Below are positions 10,337 to 21,414 of a stretch of DNA of 64,000 bases, piece by piece. Both the position numbers and the translations under genes were made by a program. Below the pieces are notes generated by a model. The model made no database searches. It saw only the letters and a program-made list of their open reading frames with translations, and had not been told where the DNA came from. Positions within the stretch are counted from its first letter, which is position 1; each line of letters starts with the position of its first letter. The stretch is from Fistulifera solaris (lineage: Eukaryota; Bacillariophyta; Bacillariophyceae; Naviculales; Stauroneidaceae), in the NCBI GenBank assembly GCA_030295235.1, contig AP026172.1, positions 496,001 through 560,000 of the forward strand, in the 5' to 3' direction.

Positions 10337-12266
10337 ATGAGTTCGAAGCGAAAGGTGCGTTCTTCTACAGACTGGTGAACGTATTGTGTCGACATTCCGC
10401 GACAGAATTAACTTACCCTCGTCCTTCTTAGTCCATCGTCCCTAAAAAGGATCAAACATGTCTTCGAATCGAAAAAATGAACGCAGAACGCGAAGAACGC
10501 CGTCGTACAATGCTTGAGGTAGGTTGTTCGCGCTGTACATACCATCGAAACGCACGTTTGCCCACTCACTCGTTGTTTCAATGCAGCGCAAAAAAGCCCG
10601 AGCACAAGAAGAACAGCGGAATATTGCGGCTGGAAATCCCGGAGACGTTGACTTTATCGGCATGGTCCGTGAATGGCGTGCCACCCATGCGGACCAGGCT
10701 CTATCGTTGGATGCTTGTCAAACGTCACCACCCAAAATCTGCATTTGTGTCCGGAAACGACCCATCAGTGACAAAGAGCGGAACAAGAATGATCACGATT
10801 CGGTGACATGCCTCAATCCCGAAGTCTGGATTCATAGCGCGAAGCTCCGCGTCGATGGGATTACCAAATATTTGGATCATACTTCGTTCCAATTTGATTA
10901 TACATTTAATGAAGACAATACGACGGAAGATGTGTACAATTACACGACTCTTCCTCTCATTGACTTTGTCTGCAGCGGACACGGAGGACGGGCCACCGTC
11001 TTTGCGTACGGTCAAACGGGAAGTGGGAAGACGTATACCATGAGCGGTATCCAAAACATGATGTGTGAAGATTTGTATTTTCTGTTAAACTCCGCCGACA
11101 GTGCCTGCACGACAGACAATACGAATGTCATGGTGTCGTTCTTCGAACTGTACGGTGGTTACGTTCAAGACTTACTGAACAATCGCAATCGCGTCAAAGT
11201 TCTGGAAGACGGTAAAGGAGAAGTCGTCATTACCGGATTGACGGAAGTGGAGAGCGATGGACCCAATACATTCTTGGAAATTCTTCGTCAAGGGAACAGT
11301 GCACGTACCACACACATGACTGAAGCGAATGATGCATCGTCACGCTCGCACGCCATATGTCAGATCATGTTGCGCGATGCGAAGACCAACAAATTGAAAG
11401 GAAAGTTATCTTTGGTAGATTTGGCCGGAAGTGAACGTGGGTCGGATACCAAATCACACAATTCCCAAAGACGCGCCGAAAGCTCTGACATTAATACATC
11501 TCTTCTTTCACTGAAAGAGTGCATACGTGCTTTGGATCGTGATGCATCCAAACATGTACCTTATCGGGGATCCAAGCTGACCCTGATTTTGAAAGACTGC
11601 TTTACATCCGATCGGGCAATGACGACTATGATCGCCACTGTTTCTCCAGGAGCATCGGCTGCGGACCACTCGCTAAACACCTTACGTTACGCGGACCGCA
11701 TTAAAGAAAAACGATCTACCGCGCCAACGCTTTCTCCTCGACCCCTGGCGACAACACGAATGCGAAGACCCTCAGCCATGACCAATCAGCACTTGGCAAA
11801 GGCGAAAGCTGAAAGTCCGGTCCATGAAATGGGAACTAATCAGTCTCGATCCATGGCGGTGTCACGCACTGAGATGTCGGCGACTACCATTGCCAATGGC
11901 GATTTGGATTTGACCGAAGAGAATCAATCCCGTCTAGAGTCGGAAACAGCGGATGATGATTTGCTGTTCTCCGAAGACGAAAAGGAGGAACCCACCAAAG
12001 ATGATGAATTGAATCAAACTGTACGTGAGTTGTTCGAAGAAGAAGAGGGTGTATTAAACATGCACATGACGTTCATTGCGGAAAACGCGAAACTTCTTTC
12101 CAAAGAAGGAGCCTTGTTGCAAGATGTCCAACGACCCAACGTTTCGGATGAAGAAATTGAGCGTTATGCCAGTATGCTGGAAGAAATACTAGATCGGAAA
12201 GAAGATATGATTGCTGCTTTGCAACGAAAGCTCGCCGTGTTTGAATCTCATTTAGATGCAAAGTAG
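10337..12266 (+). CDS. Kinesin-13 (MCAK-type microtubule depolymerase)
   Basis: Three exons: 10337-10354 (a six-codon first exon), 10432-10518 and 10587-12266; introns of 77 and 68 nt are GT-AG and join in frame to give 594 aa. Kinesin-13 motors depolymerise microtubule ends during mitosis and in cilia. Evidence is the basic neck (IEKMNAEREERRR...ERKKARAQEEQRN) directly before an internal motor domain that starts CICVRKRPISDKE, the kinesin-13 form. The motor has the P-loop GQTGSGKT (about residue 177), switch I NDASSRSHA and switch II DLAGSERG. The C-terminal third is acidic and ends in a predicted coiled coil. An N-terminal neck followed by the motor is the arrangement expected of this family. 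The internal ATG at 10524 lies in an intron and is not the true start. Confidence 0.92.
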
Positions 12267-12544
12267 ATGAAGCATGGCACTGTAGCTGTGGTGGTTTGTG
12301 TGAGTCATGAGTACCGTGGATTGAAGTTTCACGACTGAGTGTCATTCACGCGTCCAAGACAGTCACTTGACACCTTTTTGTCACGCCTTTTTTTGCGAAG
12401 CCATGTCCCTCGTAAATTTGTTCTTCGTGTTCGGTTCTGTGTATCCAAACACAATAAAATAGCAATGTGATTATCATCTCATTGACCCATTGCGTAACCA
12501 ACTTATTCGAAATATTAGTACATTCATCTTACAATCTTACAATT

Positions 12545-12892
12545 ATGCGCAACCTTCTTCAACTGATTTTAGTCATGCTAGTGCCAGCAGGCCTTTGTTT
12601 ACTATCTCCACAACACACGATCACTCGCCGTTTCCCGCAGATGCGTCTACACATGGGCCTAGAAACGGAAAATCCGCACTGGCAGGAACTTTACGATGAT
12701 GAGACTTTAATGGAAACGATTGTGGCAGCCTCGTTCATTCCGGGCGATTGGATCCAGAGTTTACCCGACATTGATGACGGAACCAAAGCGGAGCTTCCTT
12801 CGGATCTCAATCTTCCCGAAATTCGTCCCGAAGCGGATATGGATCACCCAGACCTAATGGATATCATTCATTCTCATCAACATCCGAGATAA
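12545..12892 (+). CDS. Small secreted or plastid-targeted hypothetical protein
   Basis: Frame of 115 aa from ATG 12545. Residues 1-18 form a clear signal peptide (MRNLLQLILVMLVPAGLC). The mature part is short and acidic, with WQELYDDETLMETIVAASFIPGDW in the middle and a His-containing tail. A basic stretch after the signal (TITRRFPQMRLHMG) could serve as a transit peptide, but the Phe of the diatom plastid cleavage motif is not at the expected place. I do not recognise a family. It may be a lineage-specific protein. Confidence 0.5.
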   Translation: MRNLLQLILVMLVPAGLCLLSPQHTITRRFPQMRLHMGLETENPHWQELYDDETLMETIVAASFIPGDWIQSLPDIDDGTKAELPSDLNLPEIRPEADMDHPDLMDIIHSHQHPR

Positions 12893-13147
12893 AAAATACA
12901 GTTTCGGTATCAACGCGATCAAATAACTCGTGACTATTGAAAGAAACTGAGAGATCGGATCGGAATGGTTGGACTACTTCTCTACAGAGCATATTTGTAT
13001 TATCGATACGATGATTCATTATAAACTTTACTCTGCACTACATGATGTTATGAAATATATTCGAAATAAACCCTACCGAGATAGAAAAGGAAGCTTCCTT
13101 TTCGAGAACAGGCCAGGACGCCGACAAAATGAGAAACACACAAAGCG

Positions 13148-13947
13148 TTACGCTAGCACCGTGAATTCTCGTTTAAACAGGGTTCGTAACTTCTTGCGCG
13201 ATCGCGCCGAAAGCCGCATGGTTTTGCTGTGCGAGCGTTTCAAGCCCATCTTCTTATCCCAGTCATGAATGGACTGTTGCGTGTACTGACTGCGTTCCAT
13301 GGCTGCCCGGAAGGCTTGCACAATGTTCTGGACTTGAGTGGGATCGACGGGAGTGTCGTCGTTGACCTCGTTGTTGTCGTTGTCGTCGTCATCATCATCA
13401 TCCGTTTCGGCTTCCGTGACCAAGGTCGATTCGGTCTTCTTTTCGAGTTGGTCGGTCTCTTGGATCGCCTTTTCTTCTTCTTCGTCTTCTTTTCATCAAT
13501 CAAACTACTTGCGTCATCAAAATCGAGAAGTTCGAAATCGAGTTCGAAGGACCGTTCACTCGACTCACTGAAATCGGGTTTCATCGGGAGATCGTCGTAA
13601 AGACCCGACTTACAGGGCGTCACGATTGTTTTTCGTTTCTGGGGATCCTGCTTGAAAGGATATTTGCTACAGGATTTCATCTTCATGTCAAGATGATCCA
13701 AACTCGGCAGTTCGTAGACAGGACTGGTCCCACCCTGCGAGGGAAACATCTTGTCAATACTCGATCGACGATTGAAGACCAGTTTCTCAAATCCACAGTC
13801 GTTCGAAGTGTTTGACGTGTTTGAAGCATTCCATTTCAAGGGAGTAGTGGTACCATACTTCATTTGACTCAACAGTTCCCTTTGGGACTGGAGGAGTGCT
13901 TCAAATGCATGGTCGTTGGTCGTGTCTTTTCTCGATTGAATTTGCAT
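13148..13947 (-). CDS. Diatom-type acidic protein ending in a KMGLKRSHSKTM motif
   Basis: Two overlapping frames join if the T4 run at 13490-13493 (AAAA on the coding strand) is one base longer, giving about 266 aa. The joined linker reads IDEKEDEEEEKAIQETDQLEKK. The start chosen at 13947 gives MQIQSRKDTTNDHAFEALLQSQ; the frame extends further upstream to 14070 without conserved character. After an Asp/Asn-rich tract the C-terminus has a helix (VQNIVQAFRAAMERSQYTQQSI), then WDKKMGLKRSHSKTMRLSARSRKKL. I recall this terminal motif recurring in many diatom proteins, but that is memory, not a search. The basic tail could bind nucleic acid or act in nuclear import. Function unknown. Confidence 0.6.
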
Positions 13948-14871
13948 GGTCAGAATATCAAGAATAGGCAAGACGTCAAGAGCGAGCAAGTTGTGTAACG
14001 ATATTATTCCAAGCTGGGTGTTGTTTGGAATCGGAGACAAATAAATGGTTTGCTGGGTAGCAAATCGCACTTAAATGACAACAATAAAGAAAGAAAATGA
14101 ACCTCCGATGGCGTTTGGAGCCGCAGATATGCTTGTTAAGTGAAGGGGGAAACAACGCCATCCCGCAGCAGAAAAAATTTTTCACCCTTGAATCAAGGGC
14201 GCGACCGGGGCTTTCACAAACTTCCAGTAGTAAAATAGTCATGGGCATGACGGAAGACATTATTTTGAGACGCCCAGTATTGCCCTAAGTCATAAACATA
14301 TTGCGACCGGTTTACTTACTCTAATACGCGGCACAATCTTGTTTTGCAATACCACTATAAAGTAGATTCATTATAAAGTAATGGCTTTGAGTCTTTCAGA
14401 TATCTAGGACAAACATAAGCCCGAAATGGTCGTGTGTCTTGCTTGGTACTGCATGTTAGAGTCTTTTTTCGCAATTATGGAATGGAGGGCGTTGAAGTTA
14501 TTACAACGACAAGAAGTTACGATAAGATGTTTCATGTTTAACTTAAACTACAGGTCCGACAGCTTTCCTTTAAATGAAAAACACAATATGATTGCCGCAT
14601 AATTTCACGCATCATTTTAACGAGACGTGTTGGGTGGATTCCACGAATAAAGCAACGACAGTTCCCACTTAGCTTCCCACATCCTTTCATCAAGGCTTAA
14701 CGAGACAAGAGACAAGAGTCTTGCCACGAGTATACAGTGACAGAAACAGCTGGGAAAACCACAAACGTGCAAGAACCATGTCACACGATAAACACTTTAC
14801 TACGTATGATAGGTCGTGTGCGATTCGTTTCAGAGCACGTTTTCGCTTCAAAAATCTAAGAGTTTTCATTT
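13948..14871. other. Intergenic, no gene recognised
   Basis: About 0.9 kb upstream of the acidic-protein gene and downstream of the CDIN1-like gene. Only short overlapping frames without codon character are present. A small perfect hairpin (CCCTTGAATCAAGGG) lies near 14183-14200. Confidence 0.4.
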
Positions 14872-16029
14872 TTAATCATTCGTTTTGCCTCTGGTTAAAA
14901 TTTCCCCAGTCGGCAGCATGAAACGAGTCGGTAATTCCCAGCCGATGATCGAAATGTCACCTTGCGCATCGTCCAATGCATCTAATGGGGCGTGACCGAA
15001 CCAATACAGGACAAGTCCGGGACCAAATCGATGAATATAGGATTCCGCCTGCGCCAAGACCGAAACACGATGCGTATCCACGTCTCCAAACAGTGCCTGA
15101 ACAGCCGAATGAGTCAACATGGCAGAGGCCAACAATCAACAAAACAGAATAGATTTACCTTGGAATCGATCCAATAAACTACTTTCCACTCGGTGCCATG
15201 TTTGGTAAAGACCTCGACGGACAGAGGGTAAGATAAGAGAATATCGGGCGTTCGAGAAGTACCGCGATGTCGTAGCTCTTTCTCTGTTTCAAACGGAATA
15301 TCTGAAAAACAACATTGTCAGTGGATCGCCAATGAAATCACGCAATAAATCATCGGTTCCTTACTTAATTCTTTGAGTTGATATTCGAGAAGAACTTCGT
15401 ACTCGACGCCGATGAGATGGCGCTGTCGGTCATGCGAAGGCCCGTACATGGGATCGCAGTCGATGGCTCGGAGTACTTCGGCAGCTAATCTGGTACAGTC
15501 TTCCATGTTCGAACCGACTTCTTCACTGAACTCGTATTGTTGTTTCAAGTCCTCTTTTGTTTTCAAAAAGGAAGCAGGATGTTTCATCGTGGCCGTCAAG
15601 GATTTTTTGTTGCCTCCGTGTCGCGAAATTTCTTCCACGAGAAAGCGACTCAATAGGTACGGCGGATAATTGACTTGCCAGGCGAGATCAACAATCGACT
15701 GACCTTCGCAATAGCGTTGAAGAATGCCCTTGAGTGTCGATTTGACGCGCGGAGCTGCTTTTTTAACGTGATGTAAATGAAGGTTTCGCAGAAACGACAC
15801 GAGAGACTGGAATGGTACAATAAGGTTCTTTGAGATAACCTACGAAGTTACCAAGCAACAATTCTTTCTGACTCACATCGTATGGAAAGCCGTATTTTGT
15901 TTCCAAATTCAAGAGTTCTTCGTGAAATTTGACGCTGTCAAACAAGAAGTCCTGACCTTCAGAGACACTGTTTCGGAGCAGTTTTTCTACGGTTCCATAG
16001 TGTCTATGCTCCGGTAAAGGAGAATCCAT
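14872..16029 (-). CDS. CDIN1: CDIN1 (C15orf41) homolog, PD-(D/E)XK nuclease
   Basis: Four exons: 16029-15877, 15806-15365, 15301-15159 and 15096-14872, with GT-AG introns of 70, 63 and 62 nt. They splice to 320 aa. CDIN1 partners codanin-1 in animals and carries a restriction-endonuclease-like fold. The match is clear in order: YCEGQSIVDLAWQVNYPPYLLSRFLVEE; then DCDPMYGPSHDRQRHLIGVEYEVLL; then TPDILLSYPLSVEV...VVYWIDSK, where Asp and D-x-K form the expected PD-(D/E)XK core. The last block is HRFGPGLVLYWFGHAPLDALD. The first three introns of the gene would hide it from single-frame prediction. The length is close to the human protein (281 aa). Confidence 0.88.
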
Positions 16030-16412
16030 ATCGGCGTGGTTGATATTGTTACGGTATTTTGTGTCAAATAGTTCTTTCTTTAAAGAATTGCAGGATGGTG
16101 ATATTTGATGAATGACGAGCGCGACGATTGTTCAAGCCAAATAATAAGTCAAGCAACACAAAAAAAGCATTGATGCGAAACGCTCCATAAAATTAGGAAT
16201 AATAATTGGTTATAGCAAAAGAAAGACCATTGGAGATAGCGTTACTTTTTCTTTTCATTTTGGTTGTTCCATATTACGGAGTGAGTAGTAGAATGTGTCG
16301 TATCGGCTCGATGTTGTTTTACGGCGAGGCGGTGCAGTTTTATCGCGTTCGACGACCGAAAACCGCGAACACGACGACTACCGTACCTTTTTAATCGCTT
16401 ATTGGAGCGATT
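16030..16412. other. Divergent intergenic region
   Basis: Separates the CDIN1-like gene from the MAPR gene and should contain both promoters. It has one TACGGAGTG, a one-mismatch copy of the recurrent motif, at 16275-16283. No coding signal. Confidence 0.35.
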
Positions 16413-17173
16413 ATGCTTGTTTCGGCCTTGAAAACATCTCCTCGAACAAACTATTCATGTCTCTACCCTATCATATTGAACATTCACCACGGACGTAGTT
16501 GGAAAGATGTCGGTTGGCAAACACATCCCAGCTCTTTTCTTTTCACGGCGGCTTTGATGTTTGCGTTGTTTCGATGCAAAGACATGATACTAGCCAGTCA
16601 CAATGAATCGACCGAAACCGTTGTTCCAGCTGTGCCGTTGCGAGTTGTTACATCAGAAGAATTAGCTACGAAGACCGCACAGCACGGCGATGGCCAAGTC
16701 CTGTGGCTCTCGGTCATGGGGGAAGTCTTTGATGTCTCGAAAGGTCGGGAATTCTATGCCGAAGGTGGATATTCCGTCTTTGCGGGTCGAGATGGCAGCG
16801 TCCCTTTGTAACGGGAAAGTTCACTCCCGAAGAAGCCGAGAAATCCATCGAGATTTTAGAACCAGCACAGCTCAAAGCATTGGATGACTGGCGGGCATTT
16901 TATGTGAAAGAAGAAAAGTATCCACAAATTGGTTGGCTGGAAGGTTATTTGTATGACAAGGAAGGAAATCCTTCCGAATTGCTGCAAAAGGTACGGAAAA
17001 TAGTAGACGAACAAAAGTTGGTAGCCAAAGATAAAGAAGCCGAACGACAAGAGAAAATCAAGGCACGGAAAGAAAGAAAAGAAAAGGAAAAAAGCCGAAA
17101 AGGAGCGGAAACAGAAGTGGCAACAGGAACAAGCACAAAAAGCTAGCGGTGAACGAAAAGACACGGAACTTTG
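16413..17173 (+). CDS. MAPR/cytochrome b5-like heme-binding protein (CYB5D2/neudesin type)
   Basis: An N-terminal hydrophobic anchor (about residues 43-56) precedes a cytochrome b5-like domain of the membrane-associated progesterone receptor type: VTSEELATKTAQHGDG...VLWLSVMGEVFDVSKGREFY, then GGYSVFAGRDGS and, after a frame slip at 16802-16807, FVTGKFTPEEAEK. The conserved WRAFYVKEEKYPQIGWLEGYLYD matches the neudesin/CYB5D2 C-terminal part. These proteins bind heme and sit in the ER or are secreted. A second slip in the A6 run 17088-17093 converts the Lys/Glu-rich coiled-coil tail to one ending ERKDTEL at 17171-17173. Two slips in one gene could mean a pseudogene, but the flanking conserved blocks are well kept. 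The exact N-terminus is uncertain. Confidence 0.65.
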
Positions 17174-17798
17174 ACCTCGTTAGTTGACTAGAGAACCAGA
17201 TCAGAAGTTGTGCTATGGAAAGCCGGTGAAAGACTTTCTTTAAGAATTATCGTTTTTTCATTTTGTCGTCATTTCATTAGTTATATGCGCAGTGACCTAC
17301 AGCGACAATTATCAAGACACTTTTTAGAATAATCCTTCGTCACCTATCTCTAGAGTGCTCGCTTCAAGCGATCACCAGAGAGAGCTCGGAGAGCTACATG
17401 GTGGAGATTGGAAGTTGCGTGACGTCATTATGACGCAGTATTGATGGATGTTGGGTACATCGCACCGAAACCAACAAGTAGGAACGTGCATCATAGACTC
17501 TGGACCATAGAGTGCAATCGGCGAGGGAACGATAAAATGCTGTGCTGGGCTGACGCGAACCCTTGATAAAAATAGCCATCAAGACGTTCCTCGCACCTCT
17601 CTCTCGACATGGTACATGGTTGATGGTCCTCGTGAAAGAGATTCGATGTGTGATGAATTAACACGAAAGTACTTCTTACAACCTTAGTATCAATTTAGCG
17701 CGACAAGAATCTTTTTTATAAGAAAGAAATACCGCAGGCACGCTGGAAAAACATTGAGTAGCGCTCGATACCTTCCAATTTACGATCTAACAAAAACA
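17174..17798. other. Intergenic upstream of the cytidylyltransferase gene
   Basis: About 0.6 kb without coding signal. It holds a perfect TGACGTCA at 17420-17427 followed by TGACGC at 17431-17436. Confidence 0.45.
17420..17436 (+). promoter_or_regulatory. CRE-like pair TGACGTCA / TGACGC
   Basis: A perfect CRE palindrome and a TGACGC half-site stand 3 nt apart, about 365 nt upstream of the cytidylyltransferase start. TGACGT and TGACGC elements are known from CO2-responsive promoters of P. tricornutum and are bound by bZIP factors, including aureochrome types. Relevance here is inference; one such 8-mer per 64 kb is expected by chance. Confidence 0.3.
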
Positions 17799-19207
17799 AT
17801 GACTATCTCCGATCCTTTCGGATTGGCTTCCGATGATTGCTGTTCACCGGTGCACCGGATGCTGTGGGCTTATGTAAAGGAATATTTTTACTCGGTCTGT
17901 GGTATTGCGTTGACATCGGTTGTCGTGGGTGGTTTTCTTTACGCGAGAAATTCGAGGAGGAGGAAATCTCTCGCTCGCGAGCTCGAAGATGCACGAGCGA
18001 AACTGCATTACTTGCAAGAGAAATTGCTGCGGGAAGAAGAAGACTCAACGAACAAGGAAAAGAAGAAAAAGAAAGAAATTAGAATATTCATTGATGGGGC
18101 GTTTGACATGCTTCATTTTGGCCACATGAATGCGTTCCGATTGGCTCGATCGCTCGGCACGAAACTCATCGTAGGTGTCAACTCGGATGACTCTATCACT
18201 CAGTGCAAAGGTTCACCCTTGATGAGTGAAGAGGATAGAATTGTTATGGTATCTGCCTGCAAATTCGTTGACGAAGTTGTTCCGAACTGCCCTTATATTA
18301 TGAATGAACAATATCTGGACTGGGTCATCAAAACCTACAACATTGACTATGTCGTCCACGGATCGGACTTATGCATTGTGGATGGAAAAGATGTTTACAA
18401 AGCTGCGAAAAAGACCGGAAAATACCGCAGCATACCTCGAACGGAAGGAGTTTCGACGACGGATATCGTTGGACGTATGTTGCTGTTGACGAAGCAACAT
18501 CACTACCAAAACGTCGACGACGAAGCAACCGATAGTTGTAAGCAAGAATCTGCGAGTCGTCAATCCAAATTTCTGACGACCAGTCGTATGTTGCAGCTGT
18601 TTAGCGCTGGTGTTCATGCACCAAAACCTGGTCAAAGGGTAGTGTATGTGGATGGAGCATGGGACCTTTTCCATCCTGGTCACGTTTCCTTTCTGAAAGA
18701 AGCGAAAAAGGTGAGTCAAGGTTATTCCTATTTTAAAACCGTTGATTAAAGTCGTTGTTCTAACAACTTCTTTGTCGCACACAGAGAGGTGACTATTTGC
18801 TGGTCGGAGTTCATGGTGATAACGCAGTGAATAGACAACGAGGCGGAAACCTGCCGCTTATGAATCTTCACGAAAGAGTCCTAGCTGTTTTAGGGTGCAG
18901 ATATGTGAACGACGTTGTGATTGATGCACCCTACAATATTACACAAGAAATGGTCCAAAGTCTGAACATTTCCGAGGTGATAAGAGGCTCGTGCAGTGAC
19001 GATTTAACTCTCGCGAAAGACGACACGATGCGTTATGAGGTGCCCATAAATTTGAACATGTTCACAGTCATTACGAGTTCCAACTCTTTCAACATTCACA
19101 ACATTATTCGGCGGATTCAGAAGAACCACGACTCTTTTCAAAAGCGGTTTGAGTGCAAGCAAGAAGCAGAGAACGAGTTCTACCGTAGCCAAGCCTCGTC
19201 CCGCTGA
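17799..19207 (+). CDS. Ethanolamine-phosphate cytidylyltransferase with membrane anchor
   Basis: Makes CDP-ethanolamine from phosphoethanolamine and CTP in the Kennedy pathway to phosphatidylethanolamine. Exons 17799-18710 and 18785-19207; the 74-nt GT-AG intron is phase 0; 444 aa. Two cytidylyltransferase domains are present, as in PCYT2. The first begins IFIDGAFDMLHFGHMNAF (HxGH at about 106-109) and contains RTEGVSTTDIVGRML. The second begins VVYVDGAWDLFHPGHVSFL (HxGH at about 292-295). Before the first domain there is a transmembrane segment (about residues 36-52, IALTSVVVGGFLYA) and a basic/coiled linker. This anchor is known in plant PECT1 and places the enzyme on an organelle membrane. 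The start at 17799 is the first ATG of the frame. Confidence 0.92.
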
Positions 19208-19500
19208 CCAAGCTCATGAGCTAATTCAAAGCTTGCGCTTGGACTGAACTTCTTGTTTCATCGATATTTTCTATTGTTGTATTTAATCAGCATGATGAGG
19301 AGTTCTAATCGTAATTAGTATTTAGGTTATTATTAATAGGTCAAGGGGTAGTTTAGTGTGGCAGTTTTAATATCTAGCCTGCCAGGTCGGTTGTGACAGC
19401 TTTATAATCAACAAGAATTGAACATGCATCACGTTTGTGTGCTACCAATGTGAAATCTCTTGTTTTTGTGGGCTGCTATTGGCATCGTTCGATCAAGCAT
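19208..19500. other. Convergent 3' intergenic spacer
   Basis: AT-rich spacer between two convergent genes; nothing recognised. Confidence 0.4.
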
Positions 19501-21414
19501 TTAGTCTCGTCGCGTTTGCTGTTTTTGTTTGTGACGTTTTCTAGGCGGTCCCTTGCTGGAGCTCCCGGCTCGTCGCTTTTCCTCGACAGCATCCGTTCGC
19601 CGGTGTGGATTCCATTCTACTTCTTCCGTGGAGCTGCCATGTTGCGAAACAGAAGAGGTATCCGTCACAGTGGGCACTCGACTGGCACTTTGTCCCAAGG
19701 TGACCCGAAGGCCCGTCCCGGCTTGTTCTTCATCTTGTGATTGCAGAGCCTTCAGATAAGACTCTTTCAACGAGGACAAAAAACCAACTAATATGGAACC
19801 ATCGGTTTGATTCTCGTCGTTGCTTTCTTGCCATGAAGATCGTTCCGGAAGAGACGAAGATACCGGGTTTTGAAGTGACGGAACAGATTCCTTTACAGGT
19901 GGAAGTTTTGACGCGATGGACAGCGGTTGGTTGGTGCGCTGCCCATGCGTTGACGAAGGTGCCAAAGGTTGCCCGAGGGATGACACGTGCATGTCATAAA
20001 CGTTCTTTAGTTGACTGAAAAATGGATTTGTCGCGTTTGGGTTCTTGCCTTGTGAATTTGTATCTATAAAAGTAGGCGCGATACCTTGGGTGCTGTGCGA
20101 CGTTGTATGGGCGTACGACGGCGGATTAGGCATTTGTGGTAGCGAGATCGAAGTGACTGGCATTTGTGACGATTGCGCCATTTGGGTAAAAAAGAGGTGG
20201 GGCAGCTACTTGATTCGCAGTGATCCCGGCTTGAGATTGTGGAGCCACTGACGCGGCACCAAGAAGGCTGGCAATAATCGGTAGAAGCGCAGCAGAAGCA
20301 TTGGTGTTGTTTGTTTGATATGAAACAGCACCAGGCGTGGCCGGAATGCCAGCTGTGGCTAGTAACTGTGCCAAAAGAGGGAGGAGGTTGGCAGCAGTCT
20401 GGTTTTGAGCAAGAAGAAGTTTTGCAAGTTCGAGTGCATTTGATTGCTGCTGCGGCCTGGAAGCAGAAGAGAAAGTAATGTGAGTATTAACACGACTTAT
20501 CTCTGCGAACGTCTAGACGTTAACTCACATCGAAGGAGCGGGTTGGTTTTGGAACACGCTTGCTGCATTTGAATGATTCCAGGAAGGAGGAGCGGGATTT
20601 TGGTTGTGTGTTTCAGAGGATAGCCTAGTGGTGCTTGCAAGACTGTTAAAAGCATTTTGTAACCCCATTGCTGAATTCATTTGATCAAGCATCTGCGTCA
20701 CATTTGAATGCGTCGTTAATGGTACTGCATCATCTTGCGCACTGGTGGATGAAAATGGAAGACCAGAGTATCCCTCTTCGACTCGCATTCTAAATCGATG
20801 CTCCAAGTCGTCCAGCTGAGTTCTCGCAAGCTGAATTTCTCCTATTGTTGGCGGAGCGTGCTCGCGGTATTGGTAGGCTCGTCTTCCTAGACAAGCCGCC
20901 CCAGCGTATTTTTGGTGATCCTCATGGGATCACAGTTGAGCTTTTCCGCCAGGTAAGAGCGCAGGGTGTGTCCTTCAGGTAGGATTAGCAAACCTGTACT
21001 AAAATAATGGATGATGCGGGACGTGTACTCCTCTTCCTCCGGCTACAGACGAATATATATTAGCTACTGTTTAGGAAGTGACGAAGCATCATGACGCTGA
21101 CAACTTACCGTCCATTTTCCTTTTCGAAGCATCGATCTTTCTTTCGCACTGATGCCTTTCTTCTTCTTTGGTAACTTTAAAGTAGAAGAGCCGTCTTTGC
21201 CCACACTAGCCTCCTCCTCGTCCGCCGATATATCTGAAGTCTGAGACGAGCTCGCAATCGGAGGGCCATCCTCTAAATGTGTTCTTGTCATTCCTTGAAA
21301 CTCCACTGTCCTCGAAACCACCGGATTCGATGGCCCACACTTCCGTTGCAAAGGCTCTGCTGCTGATCCTGATTCCTCTTCAGACACTTGAGCTGTCTCA
21401 TTTAAATCGGACAT
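19501..21414 (-). CDS. Stramenopile-type W-x(n)-RGKWT DNA-binding candidate with Q/N/P-rich tail
   Basis: Exons 21414-21109, 21042-20529 and 20456-19501, with 66- and 72-nt GT-AG introns. Splicing brings RKGKWT to PEEEEYTSRIIHYFSTGLL...GHTLRSYLAEKLNCDPMRITKKYAG. This is a domain I remember as widespread and multicopy in diatoms and other stramenopiles and loosely Myb/SANT-like. Two frame slips are inferred, in the T5 run 20909-20913 and the A6 run 20188-20193; the joined protein is about 591 aa. An acidic Ser-rich N-terminus with a basic patch (LPKKKKGISAKERSML) precedes the domain. The C-terminal half is rich in Gln, Asn, Ser and Pro and ends in a basic nuclear-signal-like KGPPRKRHKQKQQTRRD. 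A nuclear regulator is likely but unproven. Confidence 0.62.
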
